Source: DASZTV01 sp035550655 (GTDB lineage Bacteria > Actinomycetota > Actinomycetes > JAFAQI01). From it: DNA of 64,000 nucleotides. The position numbers were made by a program, and so were the translations under genes. Location of the stretch: positions 1-64,000 of the forward strand of contig DASZOU010000030.1 of assembly GCA_035550655.1 (NCBI GenBank), written 5' to 3'. The notes below the pieces were generated by a model. The model made no database searches. It was not told the DNA's origin and worked only from the letters and a program-made list of their open reading frames with translations. Below are positions 24,726 to 32,940 of this stretch, in pieces. Position 1 is the stretch's first letter; every line of letters starts with the position of its first letter.

Positions 24726-24742
24726 GGAGTACGCGCTACTCC
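24726..24742 (-). promoter_or_regulatory. Leader hairpin upstream of the aroF terminator
   Basis: GGAGTA and TACTCC form a perfect 6-bp stem with a 5-nt loop. The leader-peptide stop codon (24736-24738) lies in it. A ribosome that finishes the leader would cover this hairpin, whereas a ribosome stalled at the aromatic codons (about 24772-24786) would leave it free. How it competes with the terminator needs folding; no alternative pairing has been calculated. Confidence 0.5.
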
Positions 24743-24804
24743 ACCCGATCGAGCATCAGCCCGGACCCGGTGAAATAGCCAAACCAGCGCGCCACGAGAA
24801 GCAC
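24736..24804 (-). CDS. aroF leader peptide (22 aa)
   Basis: A short frame from GTG 24804 (or the in-frame GTG at 24795) to TAG 24736-24738, between eamA and aroF. It contains WFGYF (Trp-Phe-Gly-Tyr-Phe), four aromatic codons in five, immediately ahead of a hairpin and a strong terminator. This is the classic arrangement for transcription attenuation by charged aromatic tRNAs. A Phe-codon leader upstream of aroF is known in Corynebacterium glutamicum. There is no strong ribosome-binding site, and the start lies 1 bp after the eamA stop, so reinitiation or a leaderless transcript is possible. Confidence 0.75.
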   Translation of the reverse strand: MLLVARWFGYFTGSGLMLDRVE

Positions 24805-24805
24805 T

Positions 24806-25690
24806 CTACTCGAACCGCTCGAATTCCGCATCTGCCGACTGCCGCGGGCCGAGCTCCACCGCGTACATGGCGACGAGGACGAGCAGTGCACCCACTACGA
24901 CCCGGACGCTCAGCGCGTCCCCACCCACCGTGACGCCGAACAGCCCCGCGAACACCGGCTCCATCGTCATGACGACGGCTGCACGCGTGGGGTCGAGGTG
25001 TGCCTGCGCCCAGGTCTGGACGAAGAACGCGACGGCAGTGGCGGCGATCGCGGTCAGCAGGATCGCCCCCCACACTCCGGCATCCGGTGGTGGCGCCAAC
25101 GAGTCCGGCGCGGCGGCGACGATGGACACCACTGCGACGGTCGACAGCTGCACGACCGCGAGACCGGCCGCGTCGTGAGCGGACGACCATTCGCCGAGTC
25201 CGACGATGTGCAGTGCGAACGCGATCGCGCACAGCAAGGTGACACCGGCTCCGCTTCCGATCGCCACACCGTGGAGTGAGAGCAGGGCAAGGCCAGCCGT
25301 CGCGAGCGTGACGCCGAGCCACGTCGTTGCGCCGATCCGCTTGTGCAGCACGGCGGCCGAGCACAACGGCGTGAAGACGACGAACAAGCCGGTGATGAAC
25401 CCGGACACCGATGCGGGCGTGTGCTGGAGACCGAAGGTCTGCGCGATGTACCCGCCGCCGAGCGCGAGTCCGAGCACGATGCCCCGCCTGCGTCCTCGTG
25501 CATCGAGCCGGCCCACGGCACGCGGCCGAACGGCGGCCATCACGACGGCGGCAATCGCGAACCGCCACGCCAGGAAGTCCATCACCGGCATCCGCTCGAC
25601 CGCGTCCTTGACGACGACGAATGTCGAGCCCCAGACGGCCGTCACCGCGACCAGCGCGGCCACGGCGGCGGTGGAGCGGGACACCTTCAT
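24806..25690 (-). CDS. EamA-family (DMT) transporter
   Basis: A 294-residue inner-membrane protein with about ten hydrophobic helices in two homologous halves, the drug/metabolite transporter fold. VWGSTFVVVKDAVERMPVMDFLAWRF is the first EamA repeat start, and the second half ends EPVFAGLFGVTVGGDAL. The substrate cannot be read from sequence. Its stop codon is 1 bp from the aroF leader-peptide start, so the leader may be read from the same transcript. An aromatic or amino-acid efflux role is speculation from context only. Confidence 0.88.
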   Translation of the reverse strand: MKVSRSTAAVAALVAVTAVWGSTFVVVKDAVERMPVMDFLAWRFAIAAVVMAAVRPRAVGRLDARGRRRGIVLGLALGGGYIAQTFGLQHTPASVSGFITGLFVVFTPLCSAAVLHKRIGATTWLGVTLATAGLALLSLHGVAIGSGAGVTLLCAIAFALHIVGLGEWSSAHDAAGLAVVQLSTVAVVSIVAAAPDSLAPPPDAGVWGAILLTAIAATAVAFFVQTWAQAHLDPTRAAVVMTMEPVFAGLFGVTVGGDALSVRVVVGALLVLVAMYAVELGPRQSADAEFERFE

Positions 25691-25759
25691 GACGCGTGCA
25701 CGCTACGGTGCCGGCGGGCGCTGGCTAGTGAAGGCGGCTACCGTCAGCAGCTTCTCGGG

Positions 25760-28700
25760 CTAGGCGGGCGTCGCGGCGTCGGTCATTGCCTGGCGCTGCC
25801 GCGGCAGGACAGCCGGGGTAGCCAGCAACGAAGCCGCGGGTTGCGGCCGGGCGATGGCATACCCCTGCGCGTAGGTGACGCCGATGTCCCGGAGCACCTG
25901 AAGCGTTCGCTCCTCCTCGACGAACTCCGCGACGGTCTCGAGCCCCAACGCCGTGGCGATCTGGACCAGCGCGCGTACCACGTGCTGGTCGTGGGCTGAC
26001 TCCGCGATGTGGCGGATGAACTCGCCGTCGATCTTCAGCGAGTCGAAGGGCAGGTGCTTGAGGTAGAAGAACGAGCCGAAGCCGGCACCGAAGTCATCGA
26101 GTGAGAGGCCGCAGCCGAAGTCGCGAACCATGTGGGCGAAGCGTTGCGCCTGCGCCATGTCGGCTATCGCACACGTCTCGGTGATCTCGAAGGTGAGGCT
26201 GCTCGCGGGAACGTTGCCCGAGCTGAGCTCGCACCGCACCAGCTCGTGAATCGCGGGGCTGGTCACGGACGCTCCGGAGAGGTTGATCTGCATGTTGCAG
26301 GCCAGCCCGGCGGCGACCTGGGACCGCACGAGGTTGAACGCGGCATGGATCACCCAGGTGTCGATGTCGATGATGAGCCCGACCTGCTCGGCGATCGCCA
26401 GGAACTGCGACGGCGGGATGCCAGCGCCGCTGCCACTGAGGCGCAACAGCAGCTCGTGTCGGGTGACCGTGCCGGTCGCGAGGTCGAGGATCGGCTGCGC
26501 CCACAGCTCGAACCCGTCGTTGTCGAGCGCGGACCGCAGCTGTTCGACCCACGACTGCCGGGTCTGCATCCGCTCGCGGCCGCTCTCGTCATCGGTCGCG
26601 ACGGCGACCCGGTTGCGCCCGGTGTCCTTCGCCTCGTACAAGGCGATGTCGGCATCGACGAGAAGCGACTCGAGCGAGACTCCGGATCGGCCGTCGAAGG
26701 TCGCCACGCCGGCGCTGGCGTTCACCCGGATCACCCGTCCGCTGGAGTCCGGGACGATGGTGGTGAGGGCGACCGCGGAGATCAGGTCGTGGGCCACTTC
26801 GACGGCGGTTGGCTGGTCGCAGTTCGGCAGGATAACGGCGAACTCGTCGCCGCCCAGGCGGGCCAACGTGTCGCCGGCCCGCAACCGCTGGCGCAGCGCG
26901 CTCGCCACGCCGCGCAGCACCGTGTCGCCCAGGGCGTGTCCGCGCGTGTCGTTGATCAGCTTGAAGTTGTCGAGGTCGATCAGGATGAGCGCGTTCTGCA
27001 CTCCGCTCCGCTGCGCGGTCGCGATGCTCTCCGCCACCTCCAGCTGCAGCCGACGGCGATTGATCAGTCCGGTCAACGGGTCGTGGTCGGCGAGATGCAC
27101 CAGCTGCGCCTGCGTGTCCGCAAGCTGGTCGCGCGTGCGGCCGAGCGCTTCTCGTGCGACGTGGATCCGGTCCTGCATCGCGTTGAAGTGCTCCGCCATC
27201 GTGCCCAGCTCGTCACGGGTGCGGATCTTGACCGGTCTGGCTTCCGGTTCGCTCGTGAGCGCCTCGTCGAGACGACCTTCCCCGAGAGCGACCATCGCCT
27301 GCGTCAGGTCGGGAAGCGTCTGTTGCGCGAGCGAGCGTGCGGCGTTGCCGACTTCCGTGACGAGGTGGCTGATCAGTCCGGGCAACACCAGGCCGACCGA
27401 GACCGTGAGGAGCGCGACCGCAACGAAGATGTCCTGCAACGCGGTGATCAGCTGGGCTTGGCTCGGGGGCACGTGCTGGACGGCCATCAGGTACCCCGCA
27501 CCGTCGAGCCCGATGACGCCGATCATCGCCCCCGAGAGCTTGGCGTGCAGCGAGAGTCGGTGCGGCCTGGGGATGCCCGCTCGCTTGCGGTCGCTCCAGC
27601 GCCGCCAGGCGAAGGCAGCGGACCCGGAGTAGGCGAGAGCGAGGCCGATCAGCACGTAGCTCAGGCCGTACTGCTCGAAGCCGAAGATCGTGGACACTCC
27701 CCAGGTCCCGGCCGCGATGAGCCCGAGCCCGATGGTGCCGCGTGGCGCTCGCCACGGCCGCTCGAGATCGGGTTCGTTTCGTCGAAGCAGCCACACCGCC
27801 ACGGACGGCAGGCAGATTCCGATCAGATAGGTGAAGTTCGCAGCCGCGATCACGCTCGGCGGATCGTCGCTGACGAGGAAGGCGATCGACATCCCCGCGG
27901 TGAGAAGCGTCGCGACGTACGGCGCGTCGTAGCGGTTGCGCTTCGACAGCGATCGCGGCAACAGCCCGTCGTCGGCGAGCTGGGACAGCGTCCGCGCGGC
28001 GCCGGCGACCGGCTGCAGCGTGCCGTGCAGCATGTTCGACACCATGAACCAGACGGCGAACGACTTGCCGGCGACGCCGACGGCCGGCGCGAAGATCGGG
28101 CCCAGGGCGTACGTGAGGTTGCCCTCCAGCGGCGTCCCGCCGATGGCGCCGAACCAGACGACCGGAATCACCACGAAGTAGAGCGTCGCCATTCCCGCCG
28201 CACCGAACATCGCGCGCGGCAGGGCACGGACCGGATCTCGCATCTCCCCGACGTGGCAGGCCGCCGCCTCGAACGCAGGGGCGGCGAACCCGATGAGATA
28301 AAGCCCGGCCATGGCGCTGGTCAGGCCGCCGAAGAAGCCGTGAAACGGCACCTGCAGGTGCCAGGACGCCGCGCGGCTCCAGTTGACGTGGCCGGTGAGC
28401 ACCGGGATCACGGTGGCCGCAAGCGCGAGCCCCGCGGACACGACGCCGATCCCGGTAGCGGTCCGGGTGGCGTACCTGATGCCGCGAAGGTTGAGCAGCG
28501 CGAAGCCTGCGACGATCGCGCTCGCCAGCAGGTGCACCGGAACCATCGGCAGGTACCAGGCGTGAAGCGCCTCACTGGCGAGGATCGCGGTCAGCCCGCA
28601 GGTCGGGATCCAGCCCCACCAGTAGGAGACACCGGTGAGGTTGGCAAGCACCGGGCTGTAGGGACGGAAAGCCTCCGCGCAGGTCGCCGCGATGCCCCCG

Positions 28701-28936
28701 ACGCGGTTCGGCCACATGCAGACCAGCTCGGTCCATCCGGGCAGTGCCGCCCACGCGAGGAGCAACCCGACGATGAGGAGCGGAACGGCGGCGCTGCCCT
28801 GCGCCACGAACAGCGCGCCGATGATGAACAGGCTCTGGTTGCTGCCACCCATCGCCAGCGCCACGGTCTCGGTGACGCCGAGCACGCGGGGATGCGATGC
28901 CGGGACGGCATCGACATCCGGAGCGGGGGTGGTCAC
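25760..28936 (-). CDS. APC amino-acid permease fused to HAMP-like, GGDEF and EAL domains
   Basis: A 1058-residue fusion. Residues about 15-460 form an APC-superfamily permease (start VLGVTETVALAMGGSNQSLF, about twelve helices). Two further helices lie near 485-545. A HAMP-like linker and coiled coil run about 550-640. The GGDEF domain has an intact GGDEF at 695-699. The EAL domain starts with ELL at 828-830 in place of EAL; its metal and catalytic set INLSG, FEITET, DDFG (947-950) and LKIDGEF look intact. Both synthesis and breakdown of c-di-GMP are therefore possible. GTG 28936 has GGAAGGA 5 nt upstream. The transporter half may act as a sensor. No frameshift or internal start separates the parts. 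Confidence 0.9.
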   Translation of the reverse strand: MTTPAPDVDAVPASHPRVLGVTETVALAMGGSNQSLFIIGALFVAQGSAAVPLLIVGLLLAWAALPGWTELVCMWPNRVGGIAATCAEAFRPYSPVLANLTGVSYWWGWIPTCGLTAILASEALHAWYLPMVPVHLLASAIVAGFALLNLRGIRYATRTATGIGVVSAGLALAATVIPVLTGHVNWSRAASWHLQVPFHGFFGGLTSAMAGLYLIGFAAPAFEAAACHVGEMRDPVRALPRAMFGAAGMATLYFVVIPVVWFGAIGGTPLEGNLTYALGPIFAPAVGVAGKSFAVWFMVSNMLHGTLQPVAGAARTLSQLADDGLLPRSLSKRNRYDAPYVATLLTAGMSIAFLVSDDPPSVIAAANFTYLIGICLPSVAVWLLRRNEPDLERPWRAPRGTIGLGLIAAGTWGVSTIFGFEQYGLSYVLIGLALAYSGSAAFAWRRWSDRKRAGIPRPHRLSLHAKLSGAMIGVIGLDGAGYLMAVQHVPPSQAQLITALQDIFVAVALLTVSVGLVLPGLISHLVTEVGNAARSLAQQTLPDLTQAMVALGEGRLDEALTSEPEARPVKIRTRDELGTMAEHFNAMQDRIHVAREALGRTRDQLADTQAQLVHLADHDPLTGLINRRRLQLEVAESIATAQRSGVQNALILIDLDNFKLINDTRGHALGDTVLRGVASALRQRLRAGDTLARLGGDEFAVILPNCDQPTAVEVAHDLISAVALTTIVPDSSGRVIRVNASAGVATFDGRSGVSLESLLVDADIALYEAKDTGRNRVAVATDDESGRERMQTRQSWVEQLRSALDNDGFELWAQPILDLATGTVTRHELLLRLSGSGAGIPPSQFLAIAEQVGLIIDIDTWVIHAAFNLVRSQVAAGLACNMQINLSGASVTSPAIHELVRCELSSGNVPASSLTFEITETCAIADMAQAQRFAHMVRDFGCGLSLDDFGAGFGSFFYLKHLPFDSLKIDGEFIRHIAESAHDQHVVRALVQIATALGLETVAEFVEEERTLQVLRDIGVTYAQGYAIARPQPAASLLATPAVLPRQRQAMTDAATPA

Positions 28937-29073
28937 GAGGTCCTTCCTGGCAGGGCATGTGACTTTGATCCGATTTGGAGTGTCGAGGTCGTTGGGTTCT
29001 ATCCGGTAGATCAGAACTGACTAGGAGCCATGGCAATTCACGCCCGGTTTGCTGGGCATTCGCGGCAAAACAG

Positions 29074-29928
29074 TCAGCGGTCTCGCAGCTGCTTGAGCAG
29101 CTCGATGTCGCGGCGGTGCCCGTCGACGCCACCTGGTGTCTCGATGATCACCGGTACGCCGCGCGTCGCCGGGTGGCGGAACAGCTCTGCGAACGGCTCG
29201 GTGCCGATGGAGCCCTGCCCGACCGGTGTGTGCCGGTCGCGCTTGGAGCCGAGGCCGTCCTTGGAGTCGTTCGCGTGCACCAGCTTCAGCCGGCCGCGGC
29301 CGACGGCGCGGACGAGGGAGTTGAGGGTGCGTCGTACCCCACCGGGTGTTGCGAGGTCGTGGCCGGCGGCGAAGGCGTGGCAGGTGTCGAGGCAGACCCC
29401 GAGTCGAGGGTGATGCCCCAGTGCCGTGAACAGCGGCTCGAGGTCCTCCACCGAGGACGCCAGCGCCTCGCCGCCACCGGCGGTCGGCTCGATCAACAGG
29501 TCGGGCGACTCATCGGTCAGGTCGTCGAGCATCGGCGCCAGCAGGTCACGCACGACGCCGACCGCCATGTCACGGTGCGCGCGGTCGACTGCCGACCCGG
29601 CGTGCACGACAACGCCGCGGGCACCGAGCCGCGTGGAGCGCTCCATGCAGTGGCGCAGCGACGCGATCGACTGCTCACGGGTGCGTGCCGTCGGAGAAGC
29701 GAGGTTCACGAGGTACGGCGCGTGGACGAAGAGGGCGAGGCGATGGTCGCGGCACTCGTCGGCGAACGCGGCGTCGGCGGCCAGCGCGGGTTTGGGGACC
29801 GCCCAGCCCCGCGGGTTGGAGACGAAGACTTGGAGCGCCTCGGCGCCCACCCGCCGGGCGTAGCTGATGCCGCTCCCGGTCCCCCCGATGACGTGGCCGC
29901 CGACGGGGGAGGGCTTACGTGGCGGCAC
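29074..29928 (-). CDS. nfo: Endonuclease IV (AP endonuclease)
   Basis: A 284-residue zinc-dependent apurinic/apyrimidinic endonuclease for base-excision repair. The TIM-barrel blocks are GGHVIGGTGSGISYA at the start, LFVHAPYLVNLAS, VVVHAGS, LLIEPTAGGGEALASS, GVCLDTCHAFAAGHDL, LVHANDSKDGLGSKRDRH and the end IIETPGG, carrying the His, Glu and Asp metal ligands. Length is normal. GTG start at 29928. It is not obviously in an operon with its neighbours. Confidence 0.93.
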   Translation of the reverse strand: MPPRKPSPVGGHVIGGTGSGISYARRVGAEALQVFVSNPRGWAVPKPALAADAAFADECRDHRLALFVHAPYLVNLASPTARTREQSIASLRHCMERSTRLGARGVVVHAGSAVDRAHRDMAVGVVRDLLAPMLDDLTDESPDLLIEPTAGGGEALASSVEDLEPLFTALGHHPRLGVCLDTCHAFAAGHDLATPGGVRRTLNSLVRAVGRGRLKLVHANDSKDGLGSKRDRHTPVGQGSIGTEPFAELFRHPATRGVPVIIETPGGVDGHRRDIELLKQLRDR

Positions 29929-29990
29929 GCGACATTCGTACCCGATTCCGGTGAACCACCCGCAGTCGGGCGTAGTCGCCCAGCCGGCCG

Positions 29991-31889
29991 CTAGTAGTAG
30001 TCGAGCTCGATCGTGGTGCCTTTGGCCTGGTTTCCGGTCGGACTCTCGCGAAACACCTTCTGCGGACCACCGGGTGCGAATGCCTTCGGATCGGCTTTGA
30101 AGCCCGCGTGAACGATCTCCGGGATCGCCTGGCTCAGCGGCTCGCCGACGACATTCGGCACCGGATAGAGGTGCGGACCACGGGACACGACAAGGGTGAC
30201 GGTGTCGCCGGTGTGCGCGGTCTTGCCCGGGCCGGGATGGGTGTCGATCACCTGGCCGTTCGGCACGGTGTCGCTGTAGCGCTGGACCGGGCGCGCGACG
30301 AGCCCGAGCGACGTCAGCTCGTTGGTCGCGTCCGGCTGGGTCTTGCCCACCAGGTCCGAGGGGATGGTGACGGGTCTCGCGCCCTTGCTGACGTAGAGGG
30401 TGACCTTGCTGCCCTCGTCGACCGTCTCGCCTGCGGGAGGGTCGGTCTTCACGACGTCGCCCTTGGCGATGTTGTCGTCGTAGACGTTCTTGGTGTCACT
30501 CACTCCGATGTGGAGGTCGTCGAGGTTGGCGGTGGCGGCCGACACCGACTCGCCGGCGAGGGACGGAAGCTGGTGACGGATCGGTCCTAGCGACATTCGC
30601 AGCGTGACCGTTCCGCCGTGCGCGATGCGGTCCCCCGGAGCGGGGACCTCCTTCGCGACCTCGCCCTTGGCGTAGCGGATGCTGTGGACCGGGGCGCCGT
30701 ACCTCACGTGCAGACCGGCGTCGGCGATCGCAGCCGCCGCGGCCTGCTGGGTGTCGCCCAGGAGCTTCGGGGTGTGGGTGTACCGGCCGTCGGCGAACCA
30801 CCAGCCGAGAATCGCCGCCGCGACCAGGGCCAGCACCACCACGGCAGCGACGATGGGGCCACGGCGGCCGAACCGCCCGGCGAATCCGCGTCGACGACGC
30901 GCACCCGGTGGCGGCGGCGCGACTGCGGCATTGCCGTCTGCCGTCGTCACTGCCTGCGTGATGGCGTTCGTGGCGGGCGGTGCCATGGTTGTGATCGGGG
31001 CGGTGGCGGTGACCGGAAGGCCGGGGACCGCGGCGTGCAGGCCGAGCCGGTCCCGCACATCGACGAGCTCTGCGTGCAGCTCCCCGGCGTCGGAGGGGCG
31101 CTGCGCCGGGTCTCGCGAGGTCGCCCACGTGACGAGCGCGTCGACCTGCGGCGGAATGCCGGTGGCGCGCGTGCTCGGCGCCGGGATGTCCTCGTAGGCG
31201 TGCTGGTGCAGGACGGCGTACGCGCTGTCGCCGGTGAACGGCACTCCGCCGGTGAGCAGCTCGAACATCACGACGCCCGCCGAGTACACGTCGGAGCGCT
31301 CGTCGGCGGTGCCGTGCTGGAACTGCTCCGGCGCCAGGTAGGCCGCCGTGCCGAACAGCACGGAACCGGTCGTCGTGACGGTGCTGCCGGCGACTGCGCG
31401 GGCGAGCCCGAAGTCCGCGACCTTCACGCGGCCGTCGGCGGTGATGAGCACGTTCTCCGGCTTGATGTCGCGGTGCACGAGCCCGGCCCGATGTGCAACG
31501 GCGAGTGCGGCCAGCACGTGGTCCATGACGGTCAGCGTCTCGGCGGGGGAGAGCGTGCCGCGGTCACGCAGCACCTGGCGCAACGTCGCGCCCGGCACGT
31601 ACTCCATGACGAGGAACGGGCGGTCCCCATCGGTGCCCTGGTCGTAGACGGCGACGACGTTGGGGTGCGACAACCGCGCGGCCGCCCTGGCTTCGCGCTG
31701 GAAGCGGGCGAGAGTCTCCCGGTCGCCGGCGAGATGGGCGTGCAGCACCTTCACCGCGACGCGCCGTTCGAGCCGGGTGTCGGTGGCAAGGTAGACCGAG
31801 GCCATGCCGCCGTGAGCGATGAACGAGTCGATGGCGTAGCGGCCTTCGAGCAGCCGACCGACCATGGGGTCGCTCAGCGTGGCATCCAT
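29991..31889 (-). CDS. Ser/Thr protein kinase with four PASTA domains
   Basis: A 632-residue membrane kinase of the PknB type. The cytoplasmic catalytic domain (about 5-270) has the P-loop-like IAHGGMASVYLA, VAVKVLH, HRDIKPENVL and DFGLA. A juxtamembrane linker and one transmembrane helix (about residue 355) follow. Four extracellular PASTA repeats fill the last 270 residues and should bind muropeptides or lipid II. ATG 31889 lies 7 nt after TAGACT (31897-31902, - strand), which fits a leaderless start; a longer frame goes to 31934. The Rv2175c-type protein at 37071 is a likely substrate, since in mycobacteria that gene adjoins the kinase gene pknL. Confidence 0.92.
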   Translation of the reverse strand: MDATLSDPMVGRLLEGRYAIDSFIAHGGMASVYLATDTRLERRVAVKVLHAHLAGDRETLARFQREARAAARLSHPNVVAVYDQGTDGDRPFLVMEYVPGATLRQVLRDRGTLSPAETLTVMDHVLAALAVAHRAGLVHRDIKPENVLITADGRVKVADFGLARAVAGSTVTTTGSVLFGTAAYLAPEQFQHGTADERSDVYSAGVVMFELLTGGVPFTGDSAYAVLHQHAYEDIPAPSTRATGIPPQVDALVTWATSRDPAQRPSDAGELHAELVDVRDRLGLHAAVPGLPVTATAPITTMAPPATNAITQAVTTADGNAAVAPPPPGARRRRGFAGRFGRRGPIVAAVVVLALVAAAILGWWFADGRYTHTPKLLGDTQQAAAAAIADAGLHVRYGAPVHSIRYAKGEVAKEVPAPGDRIAHGGTVTLRMSLGPIRHQLPSLAGESVSAATANLDDLHIGVSDTKNVYDDNIAKGDVVKTDPPAGETVDEGSKVTLYVSKGARPVTIPSDLVGKTQPDATNELTSLGLVARPVQRYSDTVPNGQVIDTHPGPGKTAHTGDTVTLVVSRGPHLYPVPNVVGEPLSQAIPEIVHAGFKADPKAFAPGGPQKVFRESPTGNQAKGTTIELDYY

Positions 31890-31940
31890 CACGGTGAGTC
31901 TAGGTTGCGACAGCTGCGGAGATCGCCCCACCACGGGCTC

Positions 31941-32816
31941 CTAGAACCTGTCGCGCAGCGCCATGACATCGGCGACGTACTGCTTCGTCGACGCGTACAT
32001 CCCGTGGTCCCGGACCGATTGCAGCCCCTGGTAGTAGCCGGCCACGGCTTGTTGAACCGACTTTGCCTCGTGGGTGAGCACCGACAGCAGCGCGACGCCC
32101 GCGGTGATGTTGTCGGCGGCGTCGAACAGGTCGAGATTGCGGTGCACGACGTCGGCCGAGAGGTACGCCGCGGTGTACGGCATGACCTGCATGGTGCCGA
32201 TCGCGCCGACCGATGAGACCTCGCGCATGTTGAATCCGGACTCCTGCCAGGCGATCGCGAGCGCCAGGCGCGGATCAAGATGCCAGCGGGACGCGACCGT
32301 GCGAATCATTCGCGCGACCTCGTCTCGCGTGGGCTCGCTGTGACGGGCGAGGTAGCGGCGTTCGCTGTCGATTGCCGCCGACGTGTGCGAGGGCGAGCTG
32401 CGGACGTGCTGCGGAATCGCGAGCCGCTCGCCCAGCACGATGACAAGCGAGCGCGGCAGGTGGTTGCGCCGGGCGATCGTCGCGGGCTTCACGTGGTATC
32501 GGGCGGCCAGCCCGTCGAGGGTGTCGCCGACGACCACGGTGTGCCACCGCGTCACGACGTGGGACGCGTGGTGCGTCGCGTGGTGGCTGGTGTGGCCGGT
32601 GGGCACCCGCAGTGTCTGGCCGGCGTAGATCAGGTTGCCGTTGCCGGGCAGGTCGTTGAGCTTGACCAGCCGGCTCACGGTCGTGTGGTAGCGCAGCGCG
32701 ATGGCCGACAGGGTGTCGCCGGGCCGGACCCGGATCAACGTGATGCCCGACGCGGAGGCGGTGACCACCGCCGCGAGCGCGAGGGGAATCGTGACAGAAC
32801 GCAGCGGCAGCTTCAC
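31941..32816 (-). CDS. Secreted LysM lytic transglycosylase
   Basis: A 291-residue exported peptidoglycan hydrolase. The start is placed at GTG 32816, 10 nt after GAGGGA, because it yields a short signal peptide (VKLPLRSVTIPLALAAVVTASAS); frames open further upstream give no signal peptide at the N-terminus. Two LysM domains follow (about 28-75, RVRPGDTLSAIALRYHTTV; about 92-140, VVVGDTLDGLAARYHV). The C-terminal soluble-lytic-transglycosylase domain has the catalytic Glu in AIAWQESGFN and GTMQVMP. A hexamer array at 32891-32923 lies upstream and matches that of the NlpC/P60 gene. Confidence 0.85.
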   Translation of the reverse strand: MKLPLRSVTIPLALAAVVTASASGITLIRVRPGDTLSAIALRYHTTVSRLVKLNDLPGNGNLIYAGQTLRVPTGHTSHHATHHASHVVTRWHTVVVGDTLDGLAARYHVKPATIARRNHLPRSLVIVLGERLAIPQHVRSSPSHTSAAIDSERRYLARHSEPTRDEVARMIRTVASRWHLDPRLALAIAWQESGFNMREVSSVGAIGTMQVMPYTAAYLSADVVHRNLDLFDAADNITAGVALLSVLTHEAKSVQQAVAGYYQGLQSVRDHGMYASTKQYVADVMALRDRF

Positions 32817-32890
32817 GGGGTGGAGCTCCCTCGCTCGGGGTGGCGGGGCGCCCTGCGGGGCGGGTAGCGGGTCGGTCAACGGTATGCGCA

Positions 32891-32923
32891 TGTGGCTGGT
32901 GTGACAAACGTGACACGCGTGAA
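32891..32923. promoter_or_regulatory. Four TGTGRC-type hexamers at 9-bp spacing (possible MtrA site)
   Basis: TGTGGC (32891-32896), TGTGAC (32900-32905), CGTGAC (32909-32914) and CGTGAA (32918-32923) repeat with exact 9-bp spacing. The order of variants is the same as at 621-644. The array lies between the divergent LysM transglycosylase and hydroxyacid dehydrogenase genes and could serve either. Read on the - strand it contains GTCACG-N3-GTCACA, close to the mycobacterial MtrA box. Confidence 0.5.
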
Positions 32924-32940
32924 TCTGGCACGATCTGCCC

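Noticed and set aside
24756..25568. A 270-codon - strand frame overlapping eamA and the leader region
   Set aside because: Arg-rich out-of-phase shadow of eamA; the eamA frame has ten hydrophobic helices.
26132..29020. A 962-codon open frame on the + strand antisense to the permease/GGDEF/EAL gene
   Set aside because: Arg/Gly/Asp-rich product with no recognisable domain; a GC-rich shadow of the real frame, which has complete domains.
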